Origin: Ptiloglossa arizonensis
Lineage: Eukaryota > Arthropoda > Insecta > Hymenoptera > Colletidae
NCBI RefSeq assembly: GCF_051014685.1
Contig: NW_027479550.1
Coordinates: 1-64,000 of the forward strand
Direction of reading: 5' to 3'
Length of the DNA stretch: 64,000 bases
Position numbers and translations under genes: made by a program. This document shows, piece after piece, positions 1-10,458 of the stretch (its first letter is position 1; the number at the start of each line of letters is the position of its first letter). Below the pieces are notes generated by a model, which worked only from the letters and a program-made list of their open reading frames with translations, had not been told where the DNA came from and searched no databases.

Positions 1-64
1 AAAAATGGTAGAGAAGGCAAAAAATTATTCGCAATTCTGCTGCTCCAAACGCTTTAACCAGCAT

Positions 65-1488
65 GGCCTAGGGAAAAAATACACATACCGTTGTAATCGG
101 GCGAGTTTCTACCTTCAGATGCAATAGGAATTTTTGGGTTATATCAATCCGTTCGCGAGATATGGGAGTTTGAAGCCAAGAAATGGGAGAGAAGGCAAAA
201 AATTTTTCACAATTCTGCTGCTCCAAACGCTTAACCAGAATAGGCCTAGGGAAAAAAATAGAAAAACCGTTGTAATCGGGCGAGTTTCTACTTTCAGATG
301 CAACAGGAATTTTGGGTTAGGTCAAACCGTTCGCGAGATATGGGGGTTTGAAGCTAAGAAATGGTTGAGAAGACAACAAATTTTTCGCACTTCTGCTGCT
401 CCAAACGCTTAACCAGAATGGCCTAGGGAAAAAATACACATACCGTTATAATCGGGCGAGTTTCTACTTTCAGATGCAATAGGAATTTTTGGGTTAGGTC
501 AATCCGTTCGCGAGATATGGGAGTTTGAAGCCAAGAAATGGTTGAGAAGCCAAAAAATTTTTCGCAATTCTGCTGCTCCAAGCGCTTAACCAGAATGGCC
601 TAGGGAAAAATTACACATACCGTTGTAATCGGGCGTGTTTCTACTTTCAGATGCAATAGGAATTTTTGGGTTAGGTCAATCAGTTCGAGAGATATGGGAG
701 TTTGAAGCTAAGAAATGGTTGAGAAGACAACAAATTTTTCGCACTTCCTGCTGCTCCAAACGCTTAACCAGAATGGCCTCGAGAAAAAAATACACATACC
801 GTTGTAATCGGGCGAGTTTCTACCTTCAGATGCAATAGGAATTTTTGGGTTAGGTCAATCCGTTCGCGAGATATGGGAGTTTGAAGCCAAGAAATGGTAG
901 AGAAGGCAAAAAATTTTTCACAATTCTGCTGCTCCAAACGCTTAACCAGAATGGCCTAGGGAAAAAAATAGAATAACCGTTGTAATCGGGCGAGTTTCTA
1001 CTTTCAGATGCAACAGGAATTTTTGGGTTAGGTCAATCCGTTCGCGAGATATGGGAGTTTGAAGCTAAGAAATGGTTGAGAAGACAACAAATTTTTTCGC
1101 ACTTCTGCTGCTTCCAAACGCTTAACCAGAATGGCCTAGGGAAAAAATACACATACCGTTATAATCGGGCGAGTTTCTACCTTTCAGATGCAATAGGAAT
1201 TTTTGGGTTAGGTCAATCCGTTCGCGAGATATGGGAGTTTGAAGCCAAGAAATGGTTGAGAAGCCAAAAAATTTTTCGCAATTCTGCTGCTCCAAGCGCT
1301 TAACCAGAATGGCCTAGGGAAAAATTACACATACCGTTGTAATCGGGCGAGTTTCTACTTTCAGATGCAATAGGAATTTTTGGGTTAGGTCAATCAGTTC
1401 GCGAGATATGGGAGTCTTGAAGCTAAGAAATGGTTGAGAAGACAACAAATTTTTCGCACTTCTGCTGCTCCAAACGCTTAACCAGAAT
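65..1488 (+). repeat. Two A-B-C-D tetramers, indel-rich end of the array
   Basis: Copy 1 is 65-775 (711 bp) and copy 2 is 776-1488 (713 bp); the expected size is 708. Each runs A, B, C, D. Both are peppered with single-base indels: extra bases near 53, 236, 250, 736, 788, 968, 1096, 1111, 1181, 1414 and one missing T near 309. Elsewhere I find only about 14 indels in more than 60 kb. This may be a true array edge, where old copies accumulate changes, or lower consensus quality at a contig end; the sequence alone does not decide. Confidence 0.8.
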
Positions 1489-1583
1489 GGCCTCGGGAAA
1501 AAATACACATACCGTTATAATCGGGCGAGTTTCTACTTTCAGATGCAATAGGAATTTTTGGGTTAGGTCAATCCGTTCGCGAG

Positions 1584-1613
1584 ATATGGGAGTTTGAAAT
1601 ATGGGAGTTTGAA
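1584..1613 (+). repeat. 15-bp tandem micro-duplication inside one monomer
   Basis: ATATGGGAGTTTGAA occurs twice back to back (1584-1598 and 1599-1613), lengthening this monomer to 192 bp. I found no other monomer with this insertion. It looks like a replication slippage event that has not spread. Confidence 0.95.
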
Positions 1614-2939
1614 GCCAAGAAATGGTAGAGAAGGCAAAAAATTTTTCACAATTCTGCTGCTCCAAACGCTTAACCAGAATGGCCTAGGGAAAAAATAGAA
1701 AAACCCTTGTAATCGGGCGAGTTTCTACTTTCAGATGCAACAGGAATTTTTGGGTTAGGTCAATCCGTTCGCGAGATATGGGAGTTTGAAGCTAAGAAAT
1801 GGTTGAGAAGACAACAAATTTTTCGCACTTCTGCTGCTCCAAACGCTTAACCAGAATGCCATAGGGAAAAAATACACATACCGTTATAATCGGGCGAGTT
1901 TCTACTTTCAGATGCAATAGGAATTTTTGGGTTAGGTCAATCCGTTCGCGAGATATGGGAGTTTGAAGCCAAGAAATGGTTGAGAAGGCAAAAAATTTTT
2001 CGCAATTCTGCTGCTCCATACGCTTAACCAGAATGGCCTAGGGAAAAAATACACATACCATTATAATCGGGCGAGTTTCTACTTTCAGATGCAATAGGAA
2101 TTTTTGGGTTAGGTCAATCCGTTCGCGAGATATGGGAGTTTGAAGCCAAAAAATGGTAGAGAAGGCAAAAAATTTTTCGCACTTCTGCTGCTCCAAACGC
2201 TTAACCAGAATGGCCTAGGGAAAAAATAGAAAAACCGTTGTAATCGGGCGAGTTTCTACTTTCAGATGCAACAGGAATTTTTGCGTTAGGTCAATCCGTT
2301 CGCGAGATATGGGAGTTTGAAGCCAAAAAATGGTAGAGAAGGCAAAAAATTTTCGCACTTCTGCTGCTCCAAACGCTTAACCAGAATGGCATAGGGAAAA
2401 AATACACATACCGTTATAATCGGGCGAGTTTCTACTTTCAGATGCAATAGGAATTTTTGGGTTAGGTCAATCCGTTCGCGAGATATGGGAGTTTGAAGCC
2501 AAGAAATGGTAGAGAAGGCAAAAAATTTTTCACAATTCTGCTGCTCCAAACGCTTAACCAGAATGGCCTAGGGAAAAAGTAGAGAAACCGTTGTAATCGG
2601 GCGAGTTTCTACTTTCAGATGCAACAGGAATTTTTGGGTTAGGTCAATCCGTTCGCGAGATATGGGAGTTTGAAGCTAAGAAATGGCTGAGAAGACAACA
2701 AATTTTTCGCACTTCTGCTGCTCCAAACGCTTAACCAGAATGGCCTAGGGAAAAAATACACATACCGTTACAATCGGGCGAGTTTCTACTTTCAGATGCA
2801 ATAGGAATTTTTGGGTTAGGTCAATCCGTTCGCGAGATATGGGAGTTTGAAGCCAAGAAATGGTTGAGAAGGCAAAAAATTTTTCGCAATTCTGCTGCTC
2901 CAAACGCTTAACCAGAATGGCCTAGGGAAAAAATACACA

Positions 2940-2956
2940 TATCGTTGTAATCGGGC
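2940..2956 (+). other. CENP-B-box-like 17-mer, closer variant (8 of 9 fixed bases)
   Basis: Sequence TATCGTTGTAATCGGGC. The C-to-T change relative to the common form restores T3 of the CENP-B core, so only T2 is wrong. The same variant recurs in many monomers, for example near 7009, 15328, 17452, 27366, 29667, 36920, 48788, 50912, 52681 and 57990. Whether these bind better than the common form is untested. Confidence 0.5.
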
Positions 2957-3060
2957 GAGTTTCTACCTTCAGATGCAATAGGAATATTTGGGTTAGGTCA
3001 ATCCGTTCGCGAGATATGGGAGTTTGAAGCCAAGAAATGGTTGAGAAGGCAACAAATTTT

Positions 3061-5891
3061 TCGCGCTTCTGCTGCTCCAAACGCTTAACCAGAATGGCCT
3101 AGGGAAAAAATAGAAAAACCGTTGTAATCGGGCGAGTTTCTACTTTCAGATGCAACAGGAATTTTTGGGTTAGGTCAATCCGTTCGCGAGATATGGGAGT
3201 TTGAGTCTAAGAAATGGTTGAGAAGACAACAAATTTTTCGCACTTCTGCTGCACCAAACCCTTAACCAGAATGGCATAGGAAAAAATACACATACCGTTA
3301 TAATCGGGCGAGTTTCTACTTTCAGATGCAATAGGAATTTTTGGGTTAGGTCAATCCGTTCGCGAGATATGGGAGTTTGAAGCCAAAAAATGCTAGAGAA
3401 GGCAAAAAATGTTTCGCAATTCTGCTGCTCCAAACGCTTAACCAGAATGGCCTAGGGAAAAAATACACATACCGTTGTAATCGGGCGAGTTTCTACCTTC
3501 AGATGCAATAGGAATTTTTGGGTTAGGTCAATCCGTTCGCGAGATATGGGAGTTTGAAGCCAAAAAATGGTAGAGAAGGCAAAAAATTTTTCGCAATTCT
3601 GCTGCTCCAAACGCTTAACCAGAATGGCCTAGGGAAAAAATACACATACCGTTGTAATCGGGCGAGTTTCTACCTTCAGATGCAATAGGAATTTTTGGGT
3701 TAGGTCAATCCGTTCGCGAGATATGGGACTTTGAAGCCAAGAAATGGTAGAGAAGGCAAAAAATTTTTCACAATTCTGCTGCTCCAAACGCTTAACCAGA
3801 ATGGCCTAGGGAAAAAGTAGAAAAACCGTTGTAATCGGGCGAGTTTCTACTTTCAGATGCAATAGGAATTTTTGGGTTAGGTCAATCCGTTCGCGAGATA
3901 TGGGAGTTTGAAGCCAAAAAATGGTAGAGAAGGCAAAAAATTTTTCGCAATTCTGCTGCTCCAAACGCTTAACCAGACTGGCCTAGGGAAAAAATACACA
4001 TACCGCTGTAATCGGGCGAGTTTCTACCTTCAGATGCAATAGGAATTTTTGGGTCAGGTCAATCCGTTCACGAGATATGGGAGTTTGAAGCCAAGAAATG
4101 GTAGAGAAGGCAAAAAATTTTTCACAATTCTGCTGCTCCAAACGCTTAACCAGAATGGCCTAGGGAAAAAATAGAAAAACCGTTGTAATCGGGCGAGTTT
4201 CTACTTTCAGATGCAACAGGAATTTTTGGGATAGGTCAATCCGTTCGCGAGATATGGGACTTTGAAGCCAAGAAATGGTTGAGAAGGCAACAAATTTTTC
4301 GCAATTCTGCTGCTCCAAACGCTTAACGAGAATGGCCTAGGGAAAAATTACACATACCGTTGTAATCGGGCGAGTTTCTACTTTGAGATGCAATAGGAAT
4401 TTTTGGGTTAATTCAATCCGTTCGCGAGATATGGGAATTTGAAGCCAAGAAATGGTTGAGAAGGCAAAAAATTTTTCGCGCTTCTGCTGCTCCAAACGCT
4501 TAACCAGAATGGCCTAGGGAAAAAATAGAAAAACCGTTGTAATCGGGCGAGTTTCTACTTTCAGATGCAACAGGAATTTTTGGGTTAGGTCAATCCGTTC
4601 GCGAGATATGGGAGTTTGAGTCTAAGAAATGGTTGAGAAGACAACAAATTTTTCGCACTTCTGCTGCACCAAACCCTTAACCAGAATGGCATAGGGAAAA
4701 AATACACATACCGTTATAATCGGGCGAGTTTCTACTTTCAGATGCAATAGGAATTTTTGGGTTAGGTCAATCCGTTCGCGAGATATGGGAGTTTGAAGCC
4801 AAAAAATGCTAGAGAAGGCAAAAAATGTTTCGCAATTCTGCTGCTCCAAACGCTTAACCAGAATGGCCTAGGGAAAAAATACACATACCGTTGTAATCGG
4901 GCGAGTTTCTACCTTCAGATGCAATAGGAATTTTTGGGTTAGGTCAATCCGTTCGCGAGATATGGGAGTTTGAAGCCAAAAAATGGTAGAGAAGGCAAAA
5001 AATTTTTCGCAATTCTGCTGCTCCAAACGCTTAACCAGAATGGCCTAGGGAAAAAATACACATACCGTTGTAATCGGGCGAGTTTCTACCTTCAGATGCA
5101 ATAGGAATTTTTGGGTTAGGTCAATCCGTTCGCGAGATATGGGACTTTGAAGCCAAGAAATGGTAGAGAAGGCAAAAAATTTTTCACAATTCTGCTGCTC
5201 CAAACGCTTAACCAGAATGGCCTAGGGAAAAAGTAGAAAAACCGTTGTAATCGGGCGAGTTTCTACTTTCAGATGCAATAGGAATTTTTGGGTTAGGTCA
5301 ATCCGTTCGCGAGATATGGGAGTTTGAAGCCAAAAAATGGTAGAGAAGGCAAAAAATTTTTCGCAATTCTGCTGCTCCAAACGCTTAACCAGACTGGCCT
5401 AGGGAAAAAATACACATACCGCTGTAATCGGGCGAGTTTCTACCTTCAGATGCAATAGGAATTTTTGGGTCAGGTCAATCCGTTCACGAGATATGGGAGT
5501 TTGAAGCCAAGAAATGGTAGAGAAGGCAAAAAATTTTTCACAATTCTGCTGCTCCAAACGCTTAACCAGAATGGCCTAGGGAAAAAATAGAAAAACCGTT
5601 GTAATCGGGCGAGTTTCTACTTTCAGATGCAACAGGAATTTTTGGGATAGGTCAATCCGTTCGCGAGATATGGGACTTTGAAGCCAAGAAATGGTTGAGA
5701 AGGCAACAAATTTTTCGCAATTCTGCTGCTCCAAACGCTTAACGAGAATGGCCTAGGGAAAAATTACACATACCGTTGTAATCGGGCGAGTTTCTACTTT
5801 GAGATGCAATAGGAATTTTTGGGTTAATTCAATCCGTTCGCGAGATATGGGAATTTGAAGCCAAGAAATGGTTGAGAAGGCAAAAAATTTT
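3061..5891 (+). repeat. 8-mer HOR, tandem duplication (1416 bp)
   Basis: Copy 1 is about 3061-4475 and copy 2 about 4476-5891. Shared private markers at offset 1416: CTGCACCAAACCC (3248 and 4664), CCAGACTGGCC (3973 and 5389), CCGCTGTAATC, TTCACGAG, TTTGAGATG and TTAATTC. Copy 1 lacks one G in GGCATAGG near 3279, so it is one base short. Few other differences were noticed, which suggests a recent duplication. Confidence 0.88.
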
Positions 5892-6777
5892 TCACAATTC
5901 TGCTGCTCCAAACGCTTAACCAGAATGGCCTAGGGAAAAAATAGAAAAACCGTTGTAATCGGGCTAGTTTCTACTTTCAGATGCAACAGGAATTTTTGGG
6001 TTAGGTCAATCCGTTCGCGAGATATGGGAGTTTGAAGCTAAGAAATGGTTGAGAAGACAACAAATTTTTCGCAATTCTGCTGCTCCAAACGCCTAACCAG
6101 ACTGGCCTAGGGAAAAAATACACATACCGCTGTAATCGGGCGAGTTTCTACCTTCAGATGCAATAGGAATTTTTGGGTCAGGTCAATCCGTTCACGAGAT
6201 ATGGGAGTTTGAAGCCAAGAAATGGTAGAGAAGGCAAAAAATTTTTCACAATTCTGCTGCTCCAAACGCTTAACCAGAATGGCCTAGGGAAAAAATAGAA
6301 AAACCGTTGTAATCGGGCGAGTTTCTACTTTCAGATGCAACAGGAATTTTTGGGATAGGTCAATCCGTTCGCGAGATATGGGACTTTGAAGCCAAGAAAT
6401 GGTTGAGAAGGCAACAAATTTTTCGCAATTCTGCTGCTCCAAACGCTTAACGAGAATGGCCTAGGGAAAAATTACACATACCGTTGTAATCGGGCGAGTT
6501 TCTACTTTGAGATGCAATAGGAATTTTTGGGTTAATTCAATCCGTTCGCGAGATATGGGAATTTGAAGCCAAGAAATGGTTGAGAAGGCAAAAAATTTTT
6601 CACAATTCTGCTGCTCCAAACGCTTAACCAGAATGGCCTAGGGAAAAAATAGAAAAACCGTTGTAATCGGGCTAGTTTCTACTTTCAGATGCAACAGGAA
6701 TTTTTGGGTTAGGTCAATCCGTTCGCGAGATATGGGAGTTTGAAGCTAAGAAATGGTTGAGAAGACAACAAATTTTT
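5362..6777 (+). repeat. 4-mer duplication (708 bp) at the end of the 8-mer block
   Basis: Copies at about 5362-6069 and 6070-6777. AGACTGG recurs at 5391 and 6099, and GGGCTAGTTTCTAC near 5962 and 6670. The second copy has GCCTAACC for GCTTAACC near 6091. It overlaps copy 2 of the 8-mer block, so it is a later event built on that product. Confidence 0.85.
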
Positions 6778-7079
6778 CGCACTTCTGCTGCTCCAAACGC
6801 TTAACCAGAATGGCCTAGGGAAAAAATACACATACCGTTACAATCGGGCGAGTTTCTACTTTCAGATGCAATAGGAATTTTTGGGTTAGGTCAATCCGTT
6901 CGCGAGATATGGGAGTTTGAAGCCAAGAAATGGTTGAGAAGGCAAAAAATTTTTCGCAATTCTGCTGCTCCAAACGCTTAACCAGAATGGCCTAGGGAAA
7001 AAATACACATATCGTTGTAATCGGGCGAGTTTCTACCATCAGATGCAATAGGAATATTTGGGTTAGGTCAATCCGTTCG

Positions 7080-8495
7080 CGAGATATGGGAGTTTGAAGC
7101 CAAGAAATGGTAGAGAAGGCAAAAAATTTTTCACAATTCTGCTGCTCCAAAAGCTTAACCAGAATGGCCTAGGGAAAAAATACACATACCGTTGTAATCG
7201 GGCGAGTTTCTACTTTCAGATGCAATAGGAATTTTTGGGTTAGGTCAATCCGTTCGCGAGATATGGGACTTTGAAGCCAAGAAATGGTTGAGAAAGCAAA
7301 AAATTTTTCGCAATTCTGCTGCTCCAAACGCTTAACCAGAATGGCCTAGGGAAAAATTACACATACCGTTGTAATCGGGCGAGTTTCTACTTTCAGATGC
7401 AATAGGAAAATTTGGGTTAGGTCAATCCGTTCGCGAGATATGGGAGTTTGAAGCTAAGAAATGGTTGAGAAGACAACAAATTTTTCGCAATTCTGCTGCT
7501 CCAAACGCTTAACCAGAATGGCCTAGGGAAAAAATAGAAAAACCGTTGTAATCGGGCGAGTTTCTACTTTCAGATGCAACAGGAATTTTTGGGTTAGGTC
7601 AATCCGTTCGCGAGATATGGGAGTTTGAATCTAAGAAATGGTTGAGAAGACAACAAATTTTTCGCACTTCTGCTGCTCCAAACGCTTAACCAGAATGGCC
7701 TAGGGAAAAAATACACATACCGTTATAATCGGGCGAGTTTCTACTTTCAGATGCAATAGGAATTTTTGGGTTAGGCCAATCCGTTCGCGAGATATGGGAG
7801 TTTGAAGCCAAGAAATGGTAGAGAAGGCAAAAAATTTTTCACAATTCTGCTGCTCCAAAAGCTTAACCAGAATGGCCTAGGGAAAAAATACACATACCGT
7901 TGTAATCGGGCGAGTTTCTACTTTCAGATGCAATAGGAATTTTTGGGTTAGGTCAATCCGTTCGCGAGATATGGGACTTTGAAGCCAAGAAATGGTTGAG
8001 AAAGCAAAAAATTTTTCGCAATTCTGCTGCTCCAAACGCTTAACCAGAATGGCCTAGGGAAAAATTACACATACCGTTGTAATCGGGCGAGTTTCTACTT
8101 TCAGATGCAATAGGAAAATTTGGGTTAGGTCAATCCGTTCGCGAGATATGGGAGTTTGAAGCTAAGAAATGGTTGAGAAGACAACAAATTTTTCGCAATT
8201 CTGCTGCTCCAAACGCTTAACCAGAATGGCCTAGGGAAAAAATAGAAAAACCGTTGTAATCGGGCGAGTTTCTACTTTCAGATGCAACAGGAATTTTTGG
8301 GTTAGGTCAATCCGTTCGCGAGATATGGGAGTTTGAATCTAAGAAATGGTTGAGAAGACAACAAATTTTTCGCACTTCTGCTGCTCCAAACGCTTAACCA
8401 GAATGGCCTAGGGAAAAAATACACATACCGTTATAATCGGGCGAGTTTCTACTTTCAGATGCAATAGGAATTTTTGGGTTAGGCCAATCCGTTCG
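7080..8495 (+). repeat. 4-mer tandem duplication (708 bp)
   Basis: Copies at about 7080-7787 and 7788-8495. Private markers at offset 708: AAGCTT (7151 and 7859), TAGGAAAATTTGGG (7403 and 8111), GAGAAAGCAAA, TTGAATCTAAG and TTAGGCCAAT (7771 and 8479). The two monomers before it (6778-7079) are a C with TTACAATC and a TATCG variant with CTACCATCAG. Confidence 0.85.
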
Positions 8496-10195
8496 CGAGA
8501 TATGGGAGTTTGAAGCCAAAAAATGGTAGAGAAGGCAAAAAATTTTTCGCGATTCTGCTGCTCCAAACGCTTAACCAGAATGGCCTAGGGAAAAAATACA
8601 CATACCGTTGTAATCGGGCGAGTTTCTACCTTCATATGCAATAGGAATTTTTGGGTTAGGTCAATCCGTTCGCGAGATATGGGAGTTTGAAGCCAAGAAA
8701 TGGTAGAGAAGGCAAAAAATTTTTCACAATTCTGCTGCTCCAAACGCTTAACCAGAATGGCCTAGGGAAAAAGTAGAAAAACCGTTGTAATCGGGCGAGT
8801 TTCTACTTTCAGATGCAACAGGAATTTTTGGGTTAGGTCAATCCGTTCGCGAGATATGGGAGTTTGAAGCTAAGAAATGGTTGAGAAGACAACAAATTTT
8901 TCGCACTTCTGCTGCTCCAAACGCTTAACCAGAATGGCATAGGGAAAAAATACACATACCGTTATAATTGGGCGAGTTTCTACTTTCAGATGCAATAGGA
9001 ATTTTCGGGTTAGGTCAATCCGTTCGCGAGATATGGGAGCTTGAAGCCAAAAAATGCTAGAGAAGGCAAAAAATTTTTCGCAATTCTGCTGCTCCAAACG
9101 CTTAACCAGAATGGCCTAGGGAAAAAATACACATACCGTTGTAATCGGGCGAGTTTCTACCTTCAGATGCAATAGGAATTTTTGGGTTAGGTCAATCCGT
9201 TCGCGAGATATGGGAGTTTGAAGCCAACAAATGGTAGAGAAGGCAAAAAATTTTTCACAATTCTGCTGCTCCAAACGCTTAACCAGAATGGCCTAGGGAA
9301 AAAATAGAAAAACCGTTGTAATCGGGCGAGTTTCTACTTTCAGATGCAACAGGAATTTTTGGGATAGGTCAATCCGTTCGCGAGATATGGGAGTTTGAAT
9401 CTAAGAAATGGTTGAGAAGACAACAAATTTTTCGCACTTCTGCTGCTCCAAACGCTTAACCAGAATGGCCTAGGGAAAAAATACACATACCGTTATAATC
9501 GGGCGAGTTTCTACTTTCAGATGCAATAGGAATTTTTGGGTTAGGCCAATCCGTTCGCGAGATATGGGAGTTTGAAGCCAAAAAATGGTAGAGAAGGCAA
9601 AAAATTTTTCGCGATTCTGCTGCTCCAAACGCTTAACCAGAATGGCCTAGGGAAAAAATACACATACCGTTGTAATCGGGCGAGTTTCTACCTTCATATG
9701 CAATAGGAATTTTTGGGTTAGGTCAATCCGTTCGCGAGATATGGGAGTTTGAAGCCAAGAAATGGTAGAGAAGGCAAAAAATTTTTCACAATTCTGCTGC
9801 TCCAAACGCTTAACCAGAATGGCCTAGGGAAAAAGTAGAAAAACCGTTGTAATCGGGCGAGTTTCTACTTTCAGATGCAACAGGAATTTTTGGGTTAGGT
9901 CAATCCGTTCGCGAGATATGGGAGTTTGAAGCTAAGAAATGGTTGAGAAGACAACAAATTTTTCGCACTTCTGCTGCTCCAAACGCTTAACCAGAATGGC
10001 ATAGGGAAAAAATACACATACCGTTATAATCGGGCGAGTTTCTACTTTCAGATGCAATAGGAATTTTCGGGTTAGGTCAATCCGTTCGCGAGATATGGGA
10101 GCTTGAAGCCAAAAAATGCTAGAGAAGGCAAAAAATTTTTCGCAATTCTGCTGCTCCAAACGCTTAACCAGAATGGCCTAGGGAAAAAATACACA

Positions 10196-10212
10196 TACCG
10201 TTGTAATCGGGC
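10196..10212 (+). other. CENP-B-box-like 17-mer, common form
   Basis: Sequence TACCGTTGTAATCGGGC. Against the mammalian CENP-B box core NTTCGNNNNANNCGGGN it keeps C4, G5, A10 and all of CGGG (13-16) but has A and C where the core has T2 and T3: 7 of 9 fixed bases. Against the fuller YTTCGTTGGAARCGGGA it matches 12 of 17. The motif sits at units 22-38 of nearly every monomer; the first is at 86-102. Binding by any CENP-B-like or pogo-transposase-derived protein is not shown by sequence. Confidence 0.5.
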
Positions 10213-10262
10213 GAGTTTCTACCTTCAGATGCAATAGGAATTTTTGGGTTAGGTCAATCCGT

Positions 10263-10268
10263 TCGCGA
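10263..10268. other. TCGCGA palindrome (NruI), nearly every monomer
   Basis: Within CCGTTCGCGAGATATGGG at units 89-94, with two overlapping-type CpGs. It is changed only rarely, for example TTTGCGAG near 39997 and 43540, CCGTTCACGAG near 4068, 5484 and 6191, and CCGTTCGAGAG near 684. With AvrII (CCTAGG) it would cut the array into 177-bp ladders. Confidence 0.85.
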
Positions 10269-10306
10269 GATATGGGAGTTTGAAGCCAAGAAATGGTAGA
10301 GAAGGC

Positions 10307-10317
10307 AAAAAATTTTT
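10307..10317 (+). other. A6T5 tract (likely intrinsically bent), once per monomer
   Basis: AAAAAATTTTT without a TpA step, at units 133-143. The B type has AACAAATTTTT instead. Two shorter tracts per monomer are A6 at units 10-15 and T5 at units 67-71. A/T tracts of this kind narrow the minor groove and curve DNA, a frequent property of satellite monomers. Actual curvature would need a prediction or gel assay. Confidence 0.6.
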
Positions 10318-10458
10318 CACAATTCTGCTGCTCCAAACGCTTAACCAGAATGGCCTAGGGAAAAAATAGAAAAACCGTTGTAATCGGGCGAGTTTCTACT
10401 TTCAGATGCAACAGGAATTTTTGGGATAGGTCAATCCGTTCGCGAGATATGGGAGTTT

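Larger units (their letters stand above)
1489..3060 (+). repeat. Mixed monomers, no clear HOR
   Basis: By box form the order is roughly C (with an A-like right half), B, C, C, B, C, B, C (TTACAATC), A (TATCG). It holds a 15-bp internal duplication at 1584-1613 and one missing T near 2350. The last two monomers (about 2742-3060) resemble 6815-7080. The box is damaged near 1702 (CCCTTG) and 2056 (CCATTATAA). No gene or other element is seen. Confidence 0.7.
10175..10351 (+). repeat. Representative type A monomer
   Basis: Reference copy used for numbering. Diagnostic bases: TACACATACC before TTGTAATCGGG, CTACCTTCAG, CAATAGG, GCCAAGAAATGGTAGAG, AAGGCAAAAAATTTTTCAC and CAATTCTG. Counted by hand it has 177 bases: 57 A, 46 T, 42 G and 32 C. 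It carries an AvrII site (CCTAGG), an NruI site (TCGCGA) and seven CpG. A common sub-variant ends CCAAAAGCTTAACC, creating a HindIII site that most other monomers lack. Type assignment is mine, from shared variants seen by eye. Confidence 0.9.
8335..10458 (+). repeat. 6-mer tandem duplication (1062 bp)
   Basis: Copies at 8335-9396 and 9397-10458. Markers at offset 1062: TTAGGCCAAT (8479 and 9541), TTCATATG (8631 and 9693), TTTTCGGGTTAGG and GAGCTTGAAG. Differences noticed are TTATAATTGGG near 8965 (which breaks the CGGG of the box) against TTATAATCGGG, and GCCAACAAATGG near 9224 against GCCAAGAAATGG. The end of the first copy has GGGATAGGTC, as does the end of the second. Confidence 0.88.

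Noticed and set aside
134..412. Plus-strand open frame of 92 codons, with similar ones at 635-838, 1076-1303 and 21911-22096
   Set aside because: They lie wholly inside satellite monomers, and the first starts at TTG. In the first 1.3 kb they exist because indels shift frames. There is no conserved start or domain.
8870..9097. Minus-strand open frames of 64-111 codons repeated through the window
   Set aside because: All are the same 59-residue periodic translation of the monomer. The usual start is TTG (reverse of CAA in CTCCAAACG) or GTG, not ATG, and the stop is the TAG in CCTAGG. They are by-products of a period divisible by three.
10252..10258. AGGTCA nuclear-receptor half-site in TTAGGTCAAT
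   Set aside because: A six-base match in a 177-bp repeat is expected by chance and there is no supporting context.
10255..10275. RNA polymerase III B-box in CCGTTCGCGAG
   Set aside because: Only GTTCG of the B-box GGTTCGANTCC matches, and there is no A-box or T-run at a suitable distance; not a tRNA or SINE.
10322..10351. Hairpin ATTCTG ... CAGAAT at the right end of the monomer
   Set aside because: The stem is only 6 bp with an 18-base loop, and it is reduced to 5 bp in type B (CTTCTG); too weak to call a structure.
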